From positions 1 to 25,046 of the forward strand of contig JAYTCK010000029.1 of assembly GCA_043736515.1 (NCBI GenBank): 25,046 nt of DNA, read 5' to 3'. Below are positions 13,545-21,099 of the stretch, piece after piece; positions within the stretch are counted from its first letter, which is position 1, and each line of letters opens with the position of its first letter. The notes below the pieces were generated by a model. The model saw nothing but the letters and a program-made list of their open reading frames with translations, did not search any database and was not told the DNA's origin. The stretch comes from MHLP01 sp043736515 (GTDB lineage: Bacteria > Patescibacteriota > Minisyncoccia > Phycocordibacterales > UBA6899). The position numbers were made by a program, and so were the translations under genes.

Positions 13545-14633
13545 ATGTCCATCGTCTTATTCTTCGTCATATTACTCGTGCTCGTGCTTGTCCATGAATT
13601 TGGGCATTTTATAGTTGCAAAAAAAGCAGGAATTCGTGTTGATGAGTTTGCGTTCGGGTTTCCTCCCAAACTATTTGGAAAAAAATGGGGAGAAACAACC
13701 TATTCGTTTAACGCACTACCACTTGGAGGCTATGTAAAAATTTACGGAGAGAATCCTGATGACGTTGATGCCGACAACAGGAAACGAAGCTTTATCGGCA
13801 AGCCGCGCATTATCCAGGCGCTTGTTATTATTGCCGGTATTGTTTTCAATCTTATTCTCGCATGGATACTGCTTGCCGCAGTACTTATGATCGGTATCGC
13901 ATCGCCACTTGATGAAACAAACAGCGCATATGTGAAGTCACCGATGGTGATGATTACGGGAGTGCATGAAGACACACCAGCCGAAGCGGCAGGGCTCCTT
14001 GCCGGAGATGTGGTAACCCACATCTCGGACGGACGGGACAGTATTGATGTCACGGCAACAGAAAACCTTTCTGATTTTATTGGTGTGCGCGAAGGAAGAC
14101 CGGTTACTATAACGTACCAAAGAAAAGATGAAACCAAGGAAGTCACCATCACACCTGTTTCTGGCCTTTCTCAAAACGGTGCAGCTATCGGTATTTATAT
14201 GGATCTTGTCGGAACCTTGCAACTCCCGCTCCACAAAGCACTCTATGAGGGGGCTATAAAAACGTACCAGTACACTGAACTGACTGTCGTGGGAATTTAT
14301 ACATTTCTTTTTGGTGCCATCATAGGACAAGGAGATTTCTCTCAAGTAACTGGACCGGTCGGTATCGTCAATGCAGTGGGAGATGCAGCAAATGTAGGAT
14401 TTGCTAATCTGCTGCTGTTCACTGCACTTATTTCAATTAACCTTGCCGTAATCAATCTTATTCCCTTTCCCGCACTCGACGGCGGACGCCTGCTCTTCAT
14501 AGCCATTGAAGCTATCATGCGGCGGCAGATTACACCGTCAATTGCTAATGCACTTAATCTTGTGGGTTTTGCGTTGCTGATGTTACTCATGCTCGTTGTC
14601 ACATGGCACGACGTCGCCAACCTTGTGAAGTAA
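13545..14633 (+). CDS. rseP: Site-2 intramembrane zinc metalloprotease, RseP/RasP family
   Basis: A 362-residue membrane protease that cuts substrates within the membrane (anti-sigma factors, signal peptides in other bacteria). The zinc motif HEFGH is at 17-21 in the first membrane helix, and the second metal-ligand motif LDGG is at 311-314. A single PDZ domain lies between (about 130-215, with GVHEDTPAEAAGLLAGDVVTHI). Membrane helices are at about 2-22, 95-117, 285-310 and 335-355. The family also includes the sporulation protease type, but the one-PDZ, four-helix plan fits RseP/RasP. It follows frr, a common order in bacteria. The substrate here is unknown. Confidence 0.93.
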   Translation: MSIVLFFVILLVLVLVHEFGHFIVAKKAGIRVDEFAFGFPPKLFGKKWGETTYSFNALPLGGYVKIYGENPDDVDADNRKRSFIGKPRIIQALVIIAGIVFNLILAWILLAAVLMIGIASPLDETNSAYVKSPMVMITGVHEDTPAEAAGLLAGDVVTHISDGRDSIDVTATENLSDFIGVREGRPVTITYQRKDETKEVTITPVSGLSQNGAAIGIYMDLVGTLQLPLHKALYEGAIKTYQYTELTVVGIYTFLFGAIIGQGDFSQVTGPVGIVNAVGDAANVGFANLLLFTALISINLAVINLIPFPALDGGRLLFIAIEAIMRRQITPSIANALNLVGFALLMLLMLVVTWHDVANLVK

Positions 14634-14647
14634 AATCTCCGCAGTAC

Positions 14648-14674
14648 AAAAAGGCCGCCCGTGATCGGGCGGCC
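14648..14674 (-). terminator. Intrinsic terminator of the 14679-14945 gene
   Basis: A perfect, very GC-rich 9-bp stem GGCCGCCCG/CGGGCGGCC (14653-14661 with 14666-14674) and a 4-nt loop. The minus strand runs into T at A14648-A14652. It lies 4 nt beyond the minus gene's stop and 14 nt beyond rseP, so it may also block read-through from rseP. Confidence 0.9.
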
Positions 14675-14678
14675 CTGG

Positions 14679-14945
14679 TTACGTTAGCATCATGGAGAAG
14701 GGACTGAGCAGAAACTCTCCGATGAAACGAGGGATATAGCTGATAGCAAGGAGCAGGTAGCCCAGAAGGATTAAGACAACAGCAAAGAGAAGGCAGATTC
14801 CAAACAGGGTGAGCCCGCGTGCAAGCGGGTTCGTGAGTACTGGTTGCCAGTCTTCACCACGGAGTTTTACTTTGAAGGTTTTCTGAGGAAGGAACATCCC
14901 GCCGACGAAGACCAACACCCACAACACAAGCGCAACATATGACAT
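14679..14945 (-). CDS. Small two-helix membrane protein, unknown
   Basis: An 88-residue protein with two likely membrane helices: about 4-20 (VALVLWVLVFVGGMFLP) and about 47-68 (LFGICLLFAVVLILLGYLLL). A short basic/polar loop (KTFKVKLRGEDWQ) separates them, and a hydrophobic tail follows. I do not recognise the family. An AAGGAG Shine-Dalgarno lies 5 nt before ATG 14945. It has its own near-consensus promoter and a strong terminator, so it is an independent unit opposite to rseP and proS. Confidence 0.7.
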   Translation of the reverse strand: MSYVALVLWVLVFVGGMFLPQKTFKVKLRGEDWQPVLTNPLARGLTLFGICLLFAVVLILLGYLLLAISYIPRFIGEFLLSPFSMMLT

Positions 14946-14989
14946 GTTTTCTCCTTATACACAGTGCACAACGTCCAGTTTCTATATGA

Positions 14990-15018
14990 ATCATATCACA
15001 TTATTGCTACATAGTCAA
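14990..15018 (-). promoter_or_regulatory. Promoter of the 14679-14945 gene
   Basis: Minus strand TTGACT (15013-15018), a 17-bp spacer and TATGAT (14990-14995) with a TGA extension. Leader of about 38 nt with a Shine-Dalgarno. Confidence 0.8.
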
Positions 15019-15056
15019 GCACTCTCGGAATAAGCCATGGTGTACAATTTTTTTAC

Positions 15057-15083
15057 AAAAAAACAGCAGGCAAACGCCTACTG
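15057..15083 (-). terminator. Intrinsic terminator of the 15078-15290 gene
   Basis: Stem 15064-15071 with 15076-15083 (one mismatch, AAAC loop on the plus strand), followed on the minus strand by seven T (A15057-A15063). The minus gene's stop codon lies in the stem. Confidence 0.8.
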
Positions 15084-15290
15084 CTCAACGAGCGAATCAA
15101 CGCAATGCATATTTGTGCCTTTGAGCGAATGGGCGGCGGGGCGAAATGATGCTGCAATTTCTTCATCGGTGAGATACGCCCTACCCTCTTCTCCCAGGGA
15201 GAGCAACCATCGCGAGGGGAGGGCGCTCACCTCTTCTCCGCAACCACCGCATACGATTCGTCGGATCGATTTAAAATGTTCTTCGGTCAC
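15078..15290 (-). CDS. Small zinc-knuckle-like protein, unknown
   Basis: A 70-residue protein starting at GTG 15290, with a GGAGG Shine-Dalgarno 4 nt upstream. The N-terminal half has VCGGCGEEVSALPSRWLLSLG, with a CxxC pair, and another Cys comes late (MHCVDSLVEQ), so it may bind a metal, though a full Cys4 set is not seen. The middle is helical and acidic (LTDEEIAASF). I do not recognise the family. It has a near-consensus promoter and its own terminator. Its promoter region overlaps the space upstream of proS on the other strand. Confidence 0.6.
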   Translation of the reverse strand: MTEEHFKSIRRIVCGGCGEEVSALPSRWLLSLGEEGRAYLTDEEIAASFRPAAHSLKGTNMHCVDSLVEQ

Positions 15291-15321
15291 AGTGCCTCCA
15301 CGGTTGAGTGATACTATTTCA

Positions 15322-15350
15322 AGTATAACACCTATTTCATATTACGTCAA
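15322..15350 (-). promoter_or_regulatory. Promoter of the 15078-15290 gene
   Basis: Minus strand TTGACG (15345-15350), a 17-bp spacer and TATACT (15322-15327) with a TGT extension. Leader of about 25 nt to GTG 15290. Confidence 0.8.
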
Positions 15351-15412
15351 TCATTCGCTGTTTCAACCATAGGGTACAATGCATTTCACTATCGACTAAA
15401 TACCTGACAAAC

Positions 15413-16651
15413 ATGCGCCACTCACAACTATTTTCCAAAACACGCAAAGAGGCACCAAAAGATGAGGTGTCAAAAAATGCGCAGCTATTAATACGTGGAG
15501 GATATATTCACAAAGAAATGGCTGGAGTATATTCGTATCTCCCACTCGGTTGGCGTGTACTTCTCGCTATCGAGAATATTGTTCGTGAAGAGATGAACGC
15601 TATCGGTGGACAGGAGATTCGCATGGCAACTCTTCATCCGTCCGAGCCATGGAAGCAGACGGGGGCATGGGACAAGGTAGATGTAGTGTTTAAAATTTTG
15701 AGTCGTACCGAAAAGGAATACACCGTTGGGCAGAGTGAGGAAGAGATAGTAACCCCGATTGCTCGTGAGTATGTCGATTCATACAAGGACCTTCCTGTCG
15801 CTATCTATCAAATTGGACAAAAATATCGTGATGAACTCCGCGCTAAATCCGGCATTATGCGAGGAAGGGAATTCACGATGAAAGATATGTATTCCTTTCA
15901 TGAAACGCAGGAAGATTTTGATCTTTTTTATGCACGCGCAAAAGAAGCGTATCTTAAAGTGTATGAACGTTGCGGATTAGTGGCCAAGGCAACAGAAGCC
16001 TCGGGTGGGAGCTTTACCGAAAAACTTTCATATGAATTTATGGTGCAGAGTGATGCGGGTGAAGATGATATTTTATACTGTAACTCATGTTCGTATTGTG
16101 CCAATATCGAAATAACCAAAGAGCAGGAAGGCGACGGTTGCACGCGCTGTAATAAGGGCAAACTCGCCCGCGCCAAGGCTTCAGAGGTGGGAAATATATT
16201 TGATCTTGGGACAAAGTACCCTCGCGATTTTGAATTTACCTATACAACAAAAGAAGGAGAAAAAGCGTATCCAATCATGGGTTGTTTCGGCATCGGGATC
16301 ACGCGACTTATGGGTGTGATTGTAGAAGCGCTCTCTGATCCTAAGGGCATTGTGTGGCCAAGTACAGTTGCTCCGTTTCGCTTTCATCTTGTGTGTCTCG
16401 CTCCCGACGATGAGGAAGTAGCACAAGCGGCCGACGAACTATACGCGTTACTCAACGCAAAAGGCACCACCGTACTCTATGACGATCGTGCGGGCATTTC
16501 CGCTGGAGAAAAATTTGCTGATAGCGATCTTCTTGGTATGCCCACCCGTATTGTTGTCTCGAAGAAAACACTCGCAGCAGGTAAGTTTGATGTAAAGGAT
16601 AGGAAATCAGGAGAAGTTTCAATGCTGACAAAGGAAGAAATCTGCAGATAA
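15413..16651 (+). CDS. proS: Prolyl-tRNA synthetase, short form without the full editing domain
   Basis: A 412-residue class II aminoacyl-tRNA synthetase that charges tRNA-Pro. Motif 1 lies in LPLGWRVLLAIENIVREEMNAIG, motif 2 around 138-162 (RDELRAKSGIMRGREFTMKDMY) and motif 3 at 290-300 (GCFGIGITRLM). The anticodon-binding domain is at about 320-412 (FRHLVCLAPDD type). Typical bacterial ProRS is about 570 residues with an INS (YbaK-like) editing domain of about 180 residues between motifs 2 and 3. Here that space holds only a short segment with five Cys (223, 226, 229, 243, 246), suggesting a small zinc knuckle. Deacylation of Ala-tRNA-Pro in cis is probably lost. No Shine-Dalgarno precedes ATG 15413; TACAAT at 15375-15380 is a possible -10. 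Confidence 0.95.
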   Translation: MRHSQLFSKTRKEAPKDEVSKNAQLLIRGGYIHKEMAGVYSYLPLGWRVLLAIENIVREEMNAIGGQEIRMATLHPSEPWKQTGAWDKVDVVFKILSRTEKEYTVGQSEEEIVTPIAREYVDSYKDLPVAIYQIGQKYRDELRAKSGIMRGREFTMKDMYSFHETQEDFDLFYARAKEAYLKVYERCGLVAKATEASGGSFTEKLSYEFMVQSDAGEDDILYCNSCSYCANIEITKEQEGDGCTRCNKGKLARAKASEVGNIFDLGTKYPRDFEFTYTTKEGEKAYPIMGCFGIGITRLMGVIVEALSDPKGIVWPSTVAPFRFHLVCLAPDDEEVAQAADELYALLNAKGTTVLYDDRAGISAGEKFADSDLLGMPTRIVVSKKTLAAGKFDVKDRKSGEVSMLTKEEICR

Positions 16652-16673
16652 AAAAAATCCTCCAAAATGGAGG
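16651..16673 (-). terminator. Intrinsic terminator of the 16674-16919 gene
   Basis: Stem CCTCCA/TGGAGG (16659-16664 with 16668-16673). The minus strand continues with a T run (A16651-A16657). It begins directly after the minus gene's stop and just after the proS stop. Confidence 0.8.
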
Positions 16674-16919
16674 CTATGTACAACTCCTGAGAAGTTGAGT
16701 GAGTTCTTGTACCGCTTTCGGACTAAACGTGTGTTGTGCGCGAATCGTCTGAGAATGAAAAATATTTTCGACAGCCTGGCAAAGGGCTGCGCTGATTCGC
16801 AGATCCGTTTCGGTCATGAGGGCGGAGTTTTGTGAATAGGTCACAAACTCCTTATCAATAATACTGAACATTTCTTCACATTTATCCACTGTTGCGTTGG
16901 GGAACAAAGAGATAGACAT
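16674..16919 (-). CDS. Unknown small helical protein, 81 residues
   Basis: I do not recognise the family. From ATG 16919 the protein reads MSISLFPNATVDKCEEMFSI, continues in helical style (IDKEFVTYSQNSALMTETDLRISAALCQAVENIF) and ends with AVQELTQLLRSCT. It is soluble and has three Cys. GTG 16931 is in frame, but ATG 16919 has a GGAG Shine-Dalgarno 6 nt upstream and is preferred. TTGACA at 16974-16979 (minus) with CACAAT at a 16-bp spacer is a possible promoter. It is divergent from mreB2, with the two promoters close together, so the pair could share a regulator. Confidence 0.6.
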   Translation of the reverse strand: MSISLFPNATVDKCEEMFSIIDKEFVTYSQNSALMTETDLRISAALCQAVENIFHSQTIRAQHTFSPKAVQELTQLLRSCT

Positions 16920-16951
16920 TGCATACTCCACGAACTATCCTTGCTGATACT

Positions 16952-16979
16952 ATTGTGCTGTAACGCGTCATTTTGTCAA
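16952..16979 (-). promoter_or_regulatory. Probable promoter of the 16674-16919 gene
   Basis: Minus strand TTGACA (16974-16979), a 16-bp spacer and CACAAT (16952-16957). The -10 is weak. Confidence 0.4.
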
Positions 16980-16992
16980 CTTTGTCATCGTT

Positions 16993-17021
16993 TTGACTCA
17001 CGGGAAGCGTTCGCGTAGAAT
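16993..17021 (+). promoter_or_regulatory. Promoter of the mreB2-mreC-mreD-mrdA cluster, leaderless type
   Basis: TTGACT (16993-16998), a 17-bp spacer and TAGAAT (17016-17021). Start site about 17028, 3 nt before ATG 17031. No Shine-Dalgarno. Confidence 0.75.
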
Positions 17022-17030
17022 GCGAGTACT

Positions 17031-18080
17031 ATGTTCAGTCGATTCTACAATATGATTGGGAGTGATATCGGGATTGATCTCGGTACCGCAAATACACTCG
17101 TCTATCTCCGCGACCACGGCATTATCATAAACGAGCCATCTGTTGTGGCGCTCAATCAAAAAACCAGCCGTGTTGTTGCTGTGGGCACAGAAGCAAAACA
17201 AATGCTAGGACGCACTCCCGGACATGTTGTGGCAATCCGTCCGCTTGTCGGTGGTGTCATCTCGGACTTCGAAGTCACCGAAGAGATGTTGGCGCACTTC
17301 ATTAATAAGGCACAAAAAATATCAAAAAAGCAGGGGAGACCGCGTGTGGTGATCGGAGTCCCATCGAGTATCACCAATGTTGAAACACGTGCAGTGCGTG
17401 ATGCGGCAATGAATGCAGGCGCACGCGAGGTGTATATTGTCGAAGAGCCAATGGCAGCGGCGATTGGCATCAGACTACCGGTAAAGGAACCTGTCGGTTC
17501 GATGATTATTGATATCGGCGGGGGAACCACAGACATTGCAGTGATATCGCTCGGCGGCATTGTGAACTCAAAGAATTTAAAGGTCGCAGGTGACCGTTTC
17601 AACAGTGATATTATTTCGTATATACGGGATGAGTTTAAGATACTGATTGGCGAACGTACTGCAGAGAATGTGAAGGTTGCTATTGGCTCTGCGATAAAGC
17701 CACGTGAGCCAATGGAGGCTGCAATACGTGGGCGCGATCTTTTGACCGGACTCCCGCGAGAGGTGATTGTTACAGATGCCGACATCCGTGAATCATTGGC
17801 CCAATCAATACAGGTACTGGTTGACTCAACAAAAGAAGTTTTGGAGACGACTCCACCTGAAATTCTCTCCGATGTGATGCATCGCGGTATAGTCTTGGTG
17901 GGTGGCGGTGCTCTTATATACGGCATACCGGATATCCTTGCTCACAATTTAAAAATTCCTGTGACTACCGCAGATGATCCGCTGACTGCGGTCGCGCGTG
18001 GCACCGGTATTGTGATTGAGCATATTGATGACTATCGCGAAGTACTCATAGAACACGACAATGAGCTTCCTCCTCGCTAA
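17031..18080 (+). CDS. mreB: Rod shape-determining protein MreB, copy 2
   Basis: A 349-residue MreB. The phosphate-1 loop is IGIDLGTANTLVYLRDHGII, the phosphate-2 loop is IIDIGGGTTDIAVISLGGIV, and the adenosine motif is VLVGGGALIYGIPDIL. It starts MFSRFYNMIGSDIG, a short aromatic amphipathic stretch of the kind that binds MreB to the membrane, which copy 1 (9586) lacks. It heads the classical mreB-mreC-mreD-mrdA order, so it is probably the main shape-determining filament. The mreB-mreC gap of 148 bp is unusually long and holds four tandem hairpins. The protein differs from copy 1 throughout, so this is an old duplication rather than a recent one. Confidence 0.95.
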   Translation: MFSRFYNMIGSDIGIDLGTANTLVYLRDHGIIINEPSVVALNQKTSRVVAVGTEAKQMLGRTPGHVVAIRPLVGGVISDFEVTEEMLAHFINKAQKISKKQGRPRVVIGVPSSITNVETRAVRDAAMNAGAREVYIVEEPMAAAIGIRLPVKEPVGSMIIDIGGGTTDIAVISLGGIVNSKNLKVAGDRFNSDIISYIRDEFKILIGERTAENVKVAIGSAIKPREPMEAAIRGRDLLTGLPREVIVTDADIRESLAQSIQVLVDSTKEVLETTPPEILSDVMHRGIVLVGGGALIYGIPDILAHNLKIPVTTADDPLTAVARGTGIVIEHIDDYREVLIEHDNELPPR

Positions 18081-18110
18081 TCTTGCAGAATCGGCACTAT
18101 TAGTCTGAAC

Positions 18111-18200
18111 GGATGCCCGGATTGCAAAGAGGCATCCTGGAAGGCATCATCAGAATGATGCGCACATCTCAAAGCTGATGTGCATGGCAATATGAATTGC
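18111..18200. other. Cluster of four tandem hairpins between mreB2 and mreC
   Basis: GGATGCC/GGCATCC (18111-18117/18131-18137), GCATCAT/ATGATGC (18144-18150/18155-18161), GCACATC/GATGTGC (18162-18168/18177-18183) and GCAAT/ATTGC (18187-18191/18196-18200). The second and third abut with no base between them. None is followed by a T run, so they are not ordinary terminators. Confidence 0.75.
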
Positions 18201-18228
18201 ATCAATTCTACCTACCACCTACTAATAT

Positions 18229-19032
18229 ATGATAACTAGCTTTCGACATGACAAAGCACGAGTGCGCAAACGCCGGCAATTTATTACCGCGTTCTTGTTT
18301 TTTGCTGTATTGGTGTTTCTTGCACGTGGACCACTTTCAGGCGTGCTAGGTGGCGCACTACATATCATAGGCCGTCCATTTTGGAGTGCGAAAATGAATA
18401 TCGCCGAACATAGCGGAGGACTTTTCTCCCTCTTTCGCTCTAAGGCTATCTTGGTTGAAGAAAACAAGAAACTTGAATCAGCGCTTGATTTAGTTGCAAC
18501 GGAAGCACACTCACGCGAATATTTACGCGCTGAAAACGCAGAGCTCAAGGCTGTACTTGGGAGAGACTCTGAATCACAACTGGGGTTAGCGCGCGTGCTG
18601 GCATCCCCTGGAGTGTCATCGTATGATACGTTGGTGATCGATACTGGAGAGGAACATGGGGTCATCGAGGGAATGGACGTATTTGTGGACGGTGATTTTA
18701 AAATCGGCACCATCACGAGTGTATTTCGACGGAGTGCGGTTGTCACGCTTTTCTCCTCCCCGGGAACGGAGCTTGAAGTTAATATTGGCACAAGTAGCAT
18801 TCCCACCATTGCACATGGAGCAGGCGGTGGTAATTTTCGGGTGACACTACCCGAGGGAGCCACCATAGTCCTCGGGGATATTGTTGAGCTTCCCGCTCTT
18901 TCCCCGGAGTATGTTGGTGTTGTCGATGCCATTGATCGCCCGACGGGGAGCTCACTTCAGACAATCTTTGTGAAATTGCCGTTTAACCTATTTACCCTTA
19001 AATGGGTCTATGTGGCCTATCCGAAAATATGA
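18229..19032 (+). CDS. mreC: Cell shape-determining protein MreC
   Basis: A 267-residue bitopic protein of the elongation machinery, linking the MreB side to the periplasmic/outer face and to PBP2. A basic N-terminus (MITSFRHDKARVRKRRQ) precedes one membrane helix at about 19-37. A coiled-coil segment follows (about 68-108, with ILVEENKKLESALDLVATEAHSREYLRAENAELKAVL) and then the beta-barrel MreC domain, with the ARVLASPGVSSYDTLVIDTG and the GVIEGMDVF stretches. Length is near the usual 270-300. Its stop overlaps the start of the next gene (ATGA), so translation is probably coupled. I see no Shine-Dalgarno and no clear promoter before it. Confidence 0.92.
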   Translation: MITSFRHDKARVRKRRQFITAFLFFAVLVFLARGPLSGVLGGALHIIGRPFWSAKMNIAEHSGGLFSLFRSKAILVEENKKLESALDLVATEAHSREYLRAENAELKAVLGRDSESQLGLARVLASPGVSSYDTLVIDTGEEHGVIEGMDVFVDGDFKIGTITSVFRRSAVVTLFSSPGTELEVNIGTSSIPTIAHGAGGGNFRVTLPEGATIVLGDIVELPALSPEYVGVVDAIDRPTGSSLQTIFVKLPFNLFTLKWVYVAYPKI

Positions 19033-19304
19033 CCATCTCCCGCATAGTTTTTAATATTTGCCTGGCCGTTTTACTTTTTTGGGGGCCGTTTTGGCTTTCA
19101 CTAGGACTGATACTTATCGGACTTCTCTTTATTCCGTATTACTGGGAATCTGTCGTACTATTTTTTTTCTTTGAACTTCTCTATGCAAGTCCATTGGGAA
19201 CGTCCCTAATGTGGGTTATTTCACCGCCAATTATTGCTCTCACCTTCTTTTTTGTCGTACAGCATTTTCGTAAGGTTGCACAGGAACAGCTTTTTCACTT
19301 CTAG
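19029..19304 (+). CDS. MreD-like membrane protein, short
   Basis: A 91-residue very hydrophobic protein whose ATG 19029 overlaps the mreC stop (ATGA) and whose stop is 2 bp before mrdA. Three membrane segments can be seen: about 5-20 (IVFNICLAVLLFWGPFW), 20-50 (LGLILIGLLFIPYY..VVLFFFFELLYA) and 60-80 (MWVISPPIIALTFFFVV). Its position between mreC and mrdA is that of mreD, which is normally 160-180 residues with five or six helices. This one is about half that size and I cannot prove homology from sequence alone. It could be a reduced MreD or an unrelated small membrane partner of the elongation complex. Confidence 0.75.
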   Translation: MTISRIVFNICLAVLLFWGPFWLSLGLILIGLLFIPYYWESVVLFFFFELLYASPLGTSLMWVISPPIIALTFFFVVQHFRKVAQEQLFHF

Positions 19305-19306
19305 GT

Positions 19307-20986
19307 ATGCCAAAACGTTCTGTGTACAATTCTCACAAAGATATTGATCCTGACGAAATATTTCTTGATGACAGAAATATCCCCGATTTTGACGTGCAAC
19401 AATTCGAAGGACGCATTGAAACGCCGATTCCACGGAGCACAATATTTTTACTTGGAGCTGGTTTTCTTTTGCTTGGGGTACTTCTACTTTTCCGAGCAGG
19501 TAACTTGCAGTTGATTGAAGGTAAGGCGTATGCGGCAAAAGGAGAACAGAATAGACTAGATCATCAGTATCTTTTTCCGGAACGAGGACTCATTGTTGAT
19601 CGCAAGGGCGTAGAGCTCGCATGGAACACACCTTCGACCGAAGAGCTGGGATTTTCATTGCGTAGATACACACCACTGTCCGGATTTTCACACATACTTG
19701 GATTTTTGCATTATCCTGCAAGAGATAAGCATGGTGTGTATTACCGCACAGACTACGAAGCGGACATGGGTGTAGAGAAGTACTATGACAATATACTTAA
19801 AGGAAGGAAAGGACTGCGCATCATTGAGACTGATGCGCTCGGTAATGTGATGTCAGCAAATGTTATTGACCCGCCAGTCGAGGGGGAGCGCCTCGAGCTT
19901 ACTATAGATTCACGCCTCCAATCGAAATTATACAATTCTATTAGTGCGGTAGCTCGCGAAAAAGATTTTCGCGGAGGTGCTGCAGGTATCATGGATATTA
20001 AAACAGGAGAGCTGCTTTCCCTTGTTTCCTATCCGGAGTTTGATGCAAATATTCTTACCGCAGGAGAGGACCGTAAAGCCATTGTCGCTTATAATTCCGA
20101 CGAGGCAACACCCTATCTGAATCGTACCACGCAAGGCCTCTACACTCCGGGCTCAATCGTAAAGCCAATTTTTGCAATTGGGGCGTTGAATGAGGGAATT
20201 ATAACCCCACAAACACTAATACTCTCAACCGGCTCTATTGCAGTCCCGAACCCTTTCTTCCCCGAGAAAGAAACTGTTTTTACAGACACTGCCCGAGGGT
20301 TATTTGACGTGAGGGGCGCGCTCGAACAGTCATCAAATGTATTTTTTTACGAAATAACTGGGGGGCATAAAAGTCAAAAAGGTCTTGGTATTGAACGTGT
20401 GGAAAAATATGCTCGAATGTTCGGGTTCGGCTCAACAACAGGGATTGACCTGTTTGGGGAGGCAGTGGGAACAATTCCAAATCCCACCTGGAAAGAAAAG
20501 AACTTTCCGGGTGATCCTTGGAGAATAGGTGATACATATTATACGGGCATCGGACAATATGGCGTACAAGTCACACTGCTTCAGGCATTAAGAGAGGCTG
20601 CCATCGTTGCGTCAAAAGGTGATGTTGTCACTCCGCACTTATGGCTAGAGGCAGCAACGAGCACGTCACGCATCGAAATTCCTGAAAAACATTTTATTGT
20701 TGTACAGGACGGTATGCGTCGTGCGGCAACGGTGGGCACTGCACAACTCAACATTCCCAATGTGAAGTTTGCAGCTAAGTCAGGAACTGCAGAACTCGGT
20801 GTATCAAAGTCACGTGTAAATTCTTGGGTGATTGGCTTCTTTCCATATGAGAATCCCCGGTATGCATTTGCGATCGTCATGGAACGCGGAGTGAAGGGGA
20901 ACACGATGAACGCGACATATGTGGCGCGACAATTCTTCACCTGGATGGCCAGCAGCACACCCGAGTACTTCGATGAAGAAAATTAA
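19307..20986 (+). CDS. mrdA: Penicillin-binding protein 2, transpeptidase of the elongation complex
   Basis: A 559-residue class B penicillin-binding protein that cross-links peptidoglycan during side-wall growth. It has a cytoplasmic start of about 45 residues, longer than usual, one membrane helix at about 45-65 (IFLLGAGFLLLGVLLLF), the PBP dimer/pedestal domain (about 80-195, with RGLIVDRKGVELAWN) and the transpeptidase domain. The three active-site motifs are SIVK (283-286), SSN (342-344) and KSG (491-493, in KSGTAEL). It is the last gene of the mreB2-mreC-mreD-like block, with gaps of 2 bp or less upstream. rodA does not follow here, so its partner glycosyltransferase must be elsewhere. 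Confidence 0.93.
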   Translation: MPKRSVYNSHKDIDPDEIFLDDRNIPDFDVQQFEGRIETPIPRSTIFLLGAGFLLLGVLLLFRAGNLQLIEGKAYAAKGEQNRLDHQYLFPERGLIVDRKGVELAWNTPSTEELGFSLRRYTPLSGFSHILGFLHYPARDKHGVYYRTDYEADMGVEKYYDNILKGRKGLRIIETDALGNVMSANVIDPPVEGERLELTIDSRLQSKLYNSISAVAREKDFRGGAAGIMDIKTGELLSLVSYPEFDANILTAGEDRKAIVAYNSDEATPYLNRTTQGLYTPGSIVKPIFAIGALNEGIITPQTLILSTGSIAVPNPFFPEKETVFTDTARGLFDVRGALEQSSNVFFYEITGGHKSQKGLGIERVEKYARMFGFGSTTGIDLFGEAVGTIPNPTWKEKNFPGDPWRIGDTYYTGIGQYGVQVTLLQALREAAIVASKGDVVTPHLWLEAATSTSRIEIPEKHFIVVQDGMRRAATVGTAQLNIPNVKFAAKSGTAELGVSKSRVNSWVIGFFPYENPRYAFAIVMERGVKGNTMNATYVARQFFTWMASSTPEYFDEEN

Positions 20987-20993
20987 CTTGAGA

Positions 20994-21022
20994 TTGACAA
21001 GAATCATAAACTCTGTTATTCT
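20994..21022 (+). promoter_or_regulatory. Promoter of the 21100-21408 gene
   Basis: Perfect TTGACA (20994-20999), a 17-bp spacer and TATTCT (21017-21022) with a TGT extension. Start about 21029, leaving a leader of about 70 nt with small hairpins (GTCC/GGAC, GCGA/TCGC) and a GGAG Shine-Dalgarno. Confidence 0.85.
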
Positions 21023-21099
21023 GTAAAAATATCGTTCCTCGAGTCCTCACGGACATTTTGTAATTACGCGATGAGAGTCGCATCTGAAGGAGAATTGAA

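Noticed and set aside
17156..17926. A 256-codon open frame on the minus strand
   Set aside because: It lies entirely within mreB2, whose conserved motifs prove the plus strand is coding; shadow frame.
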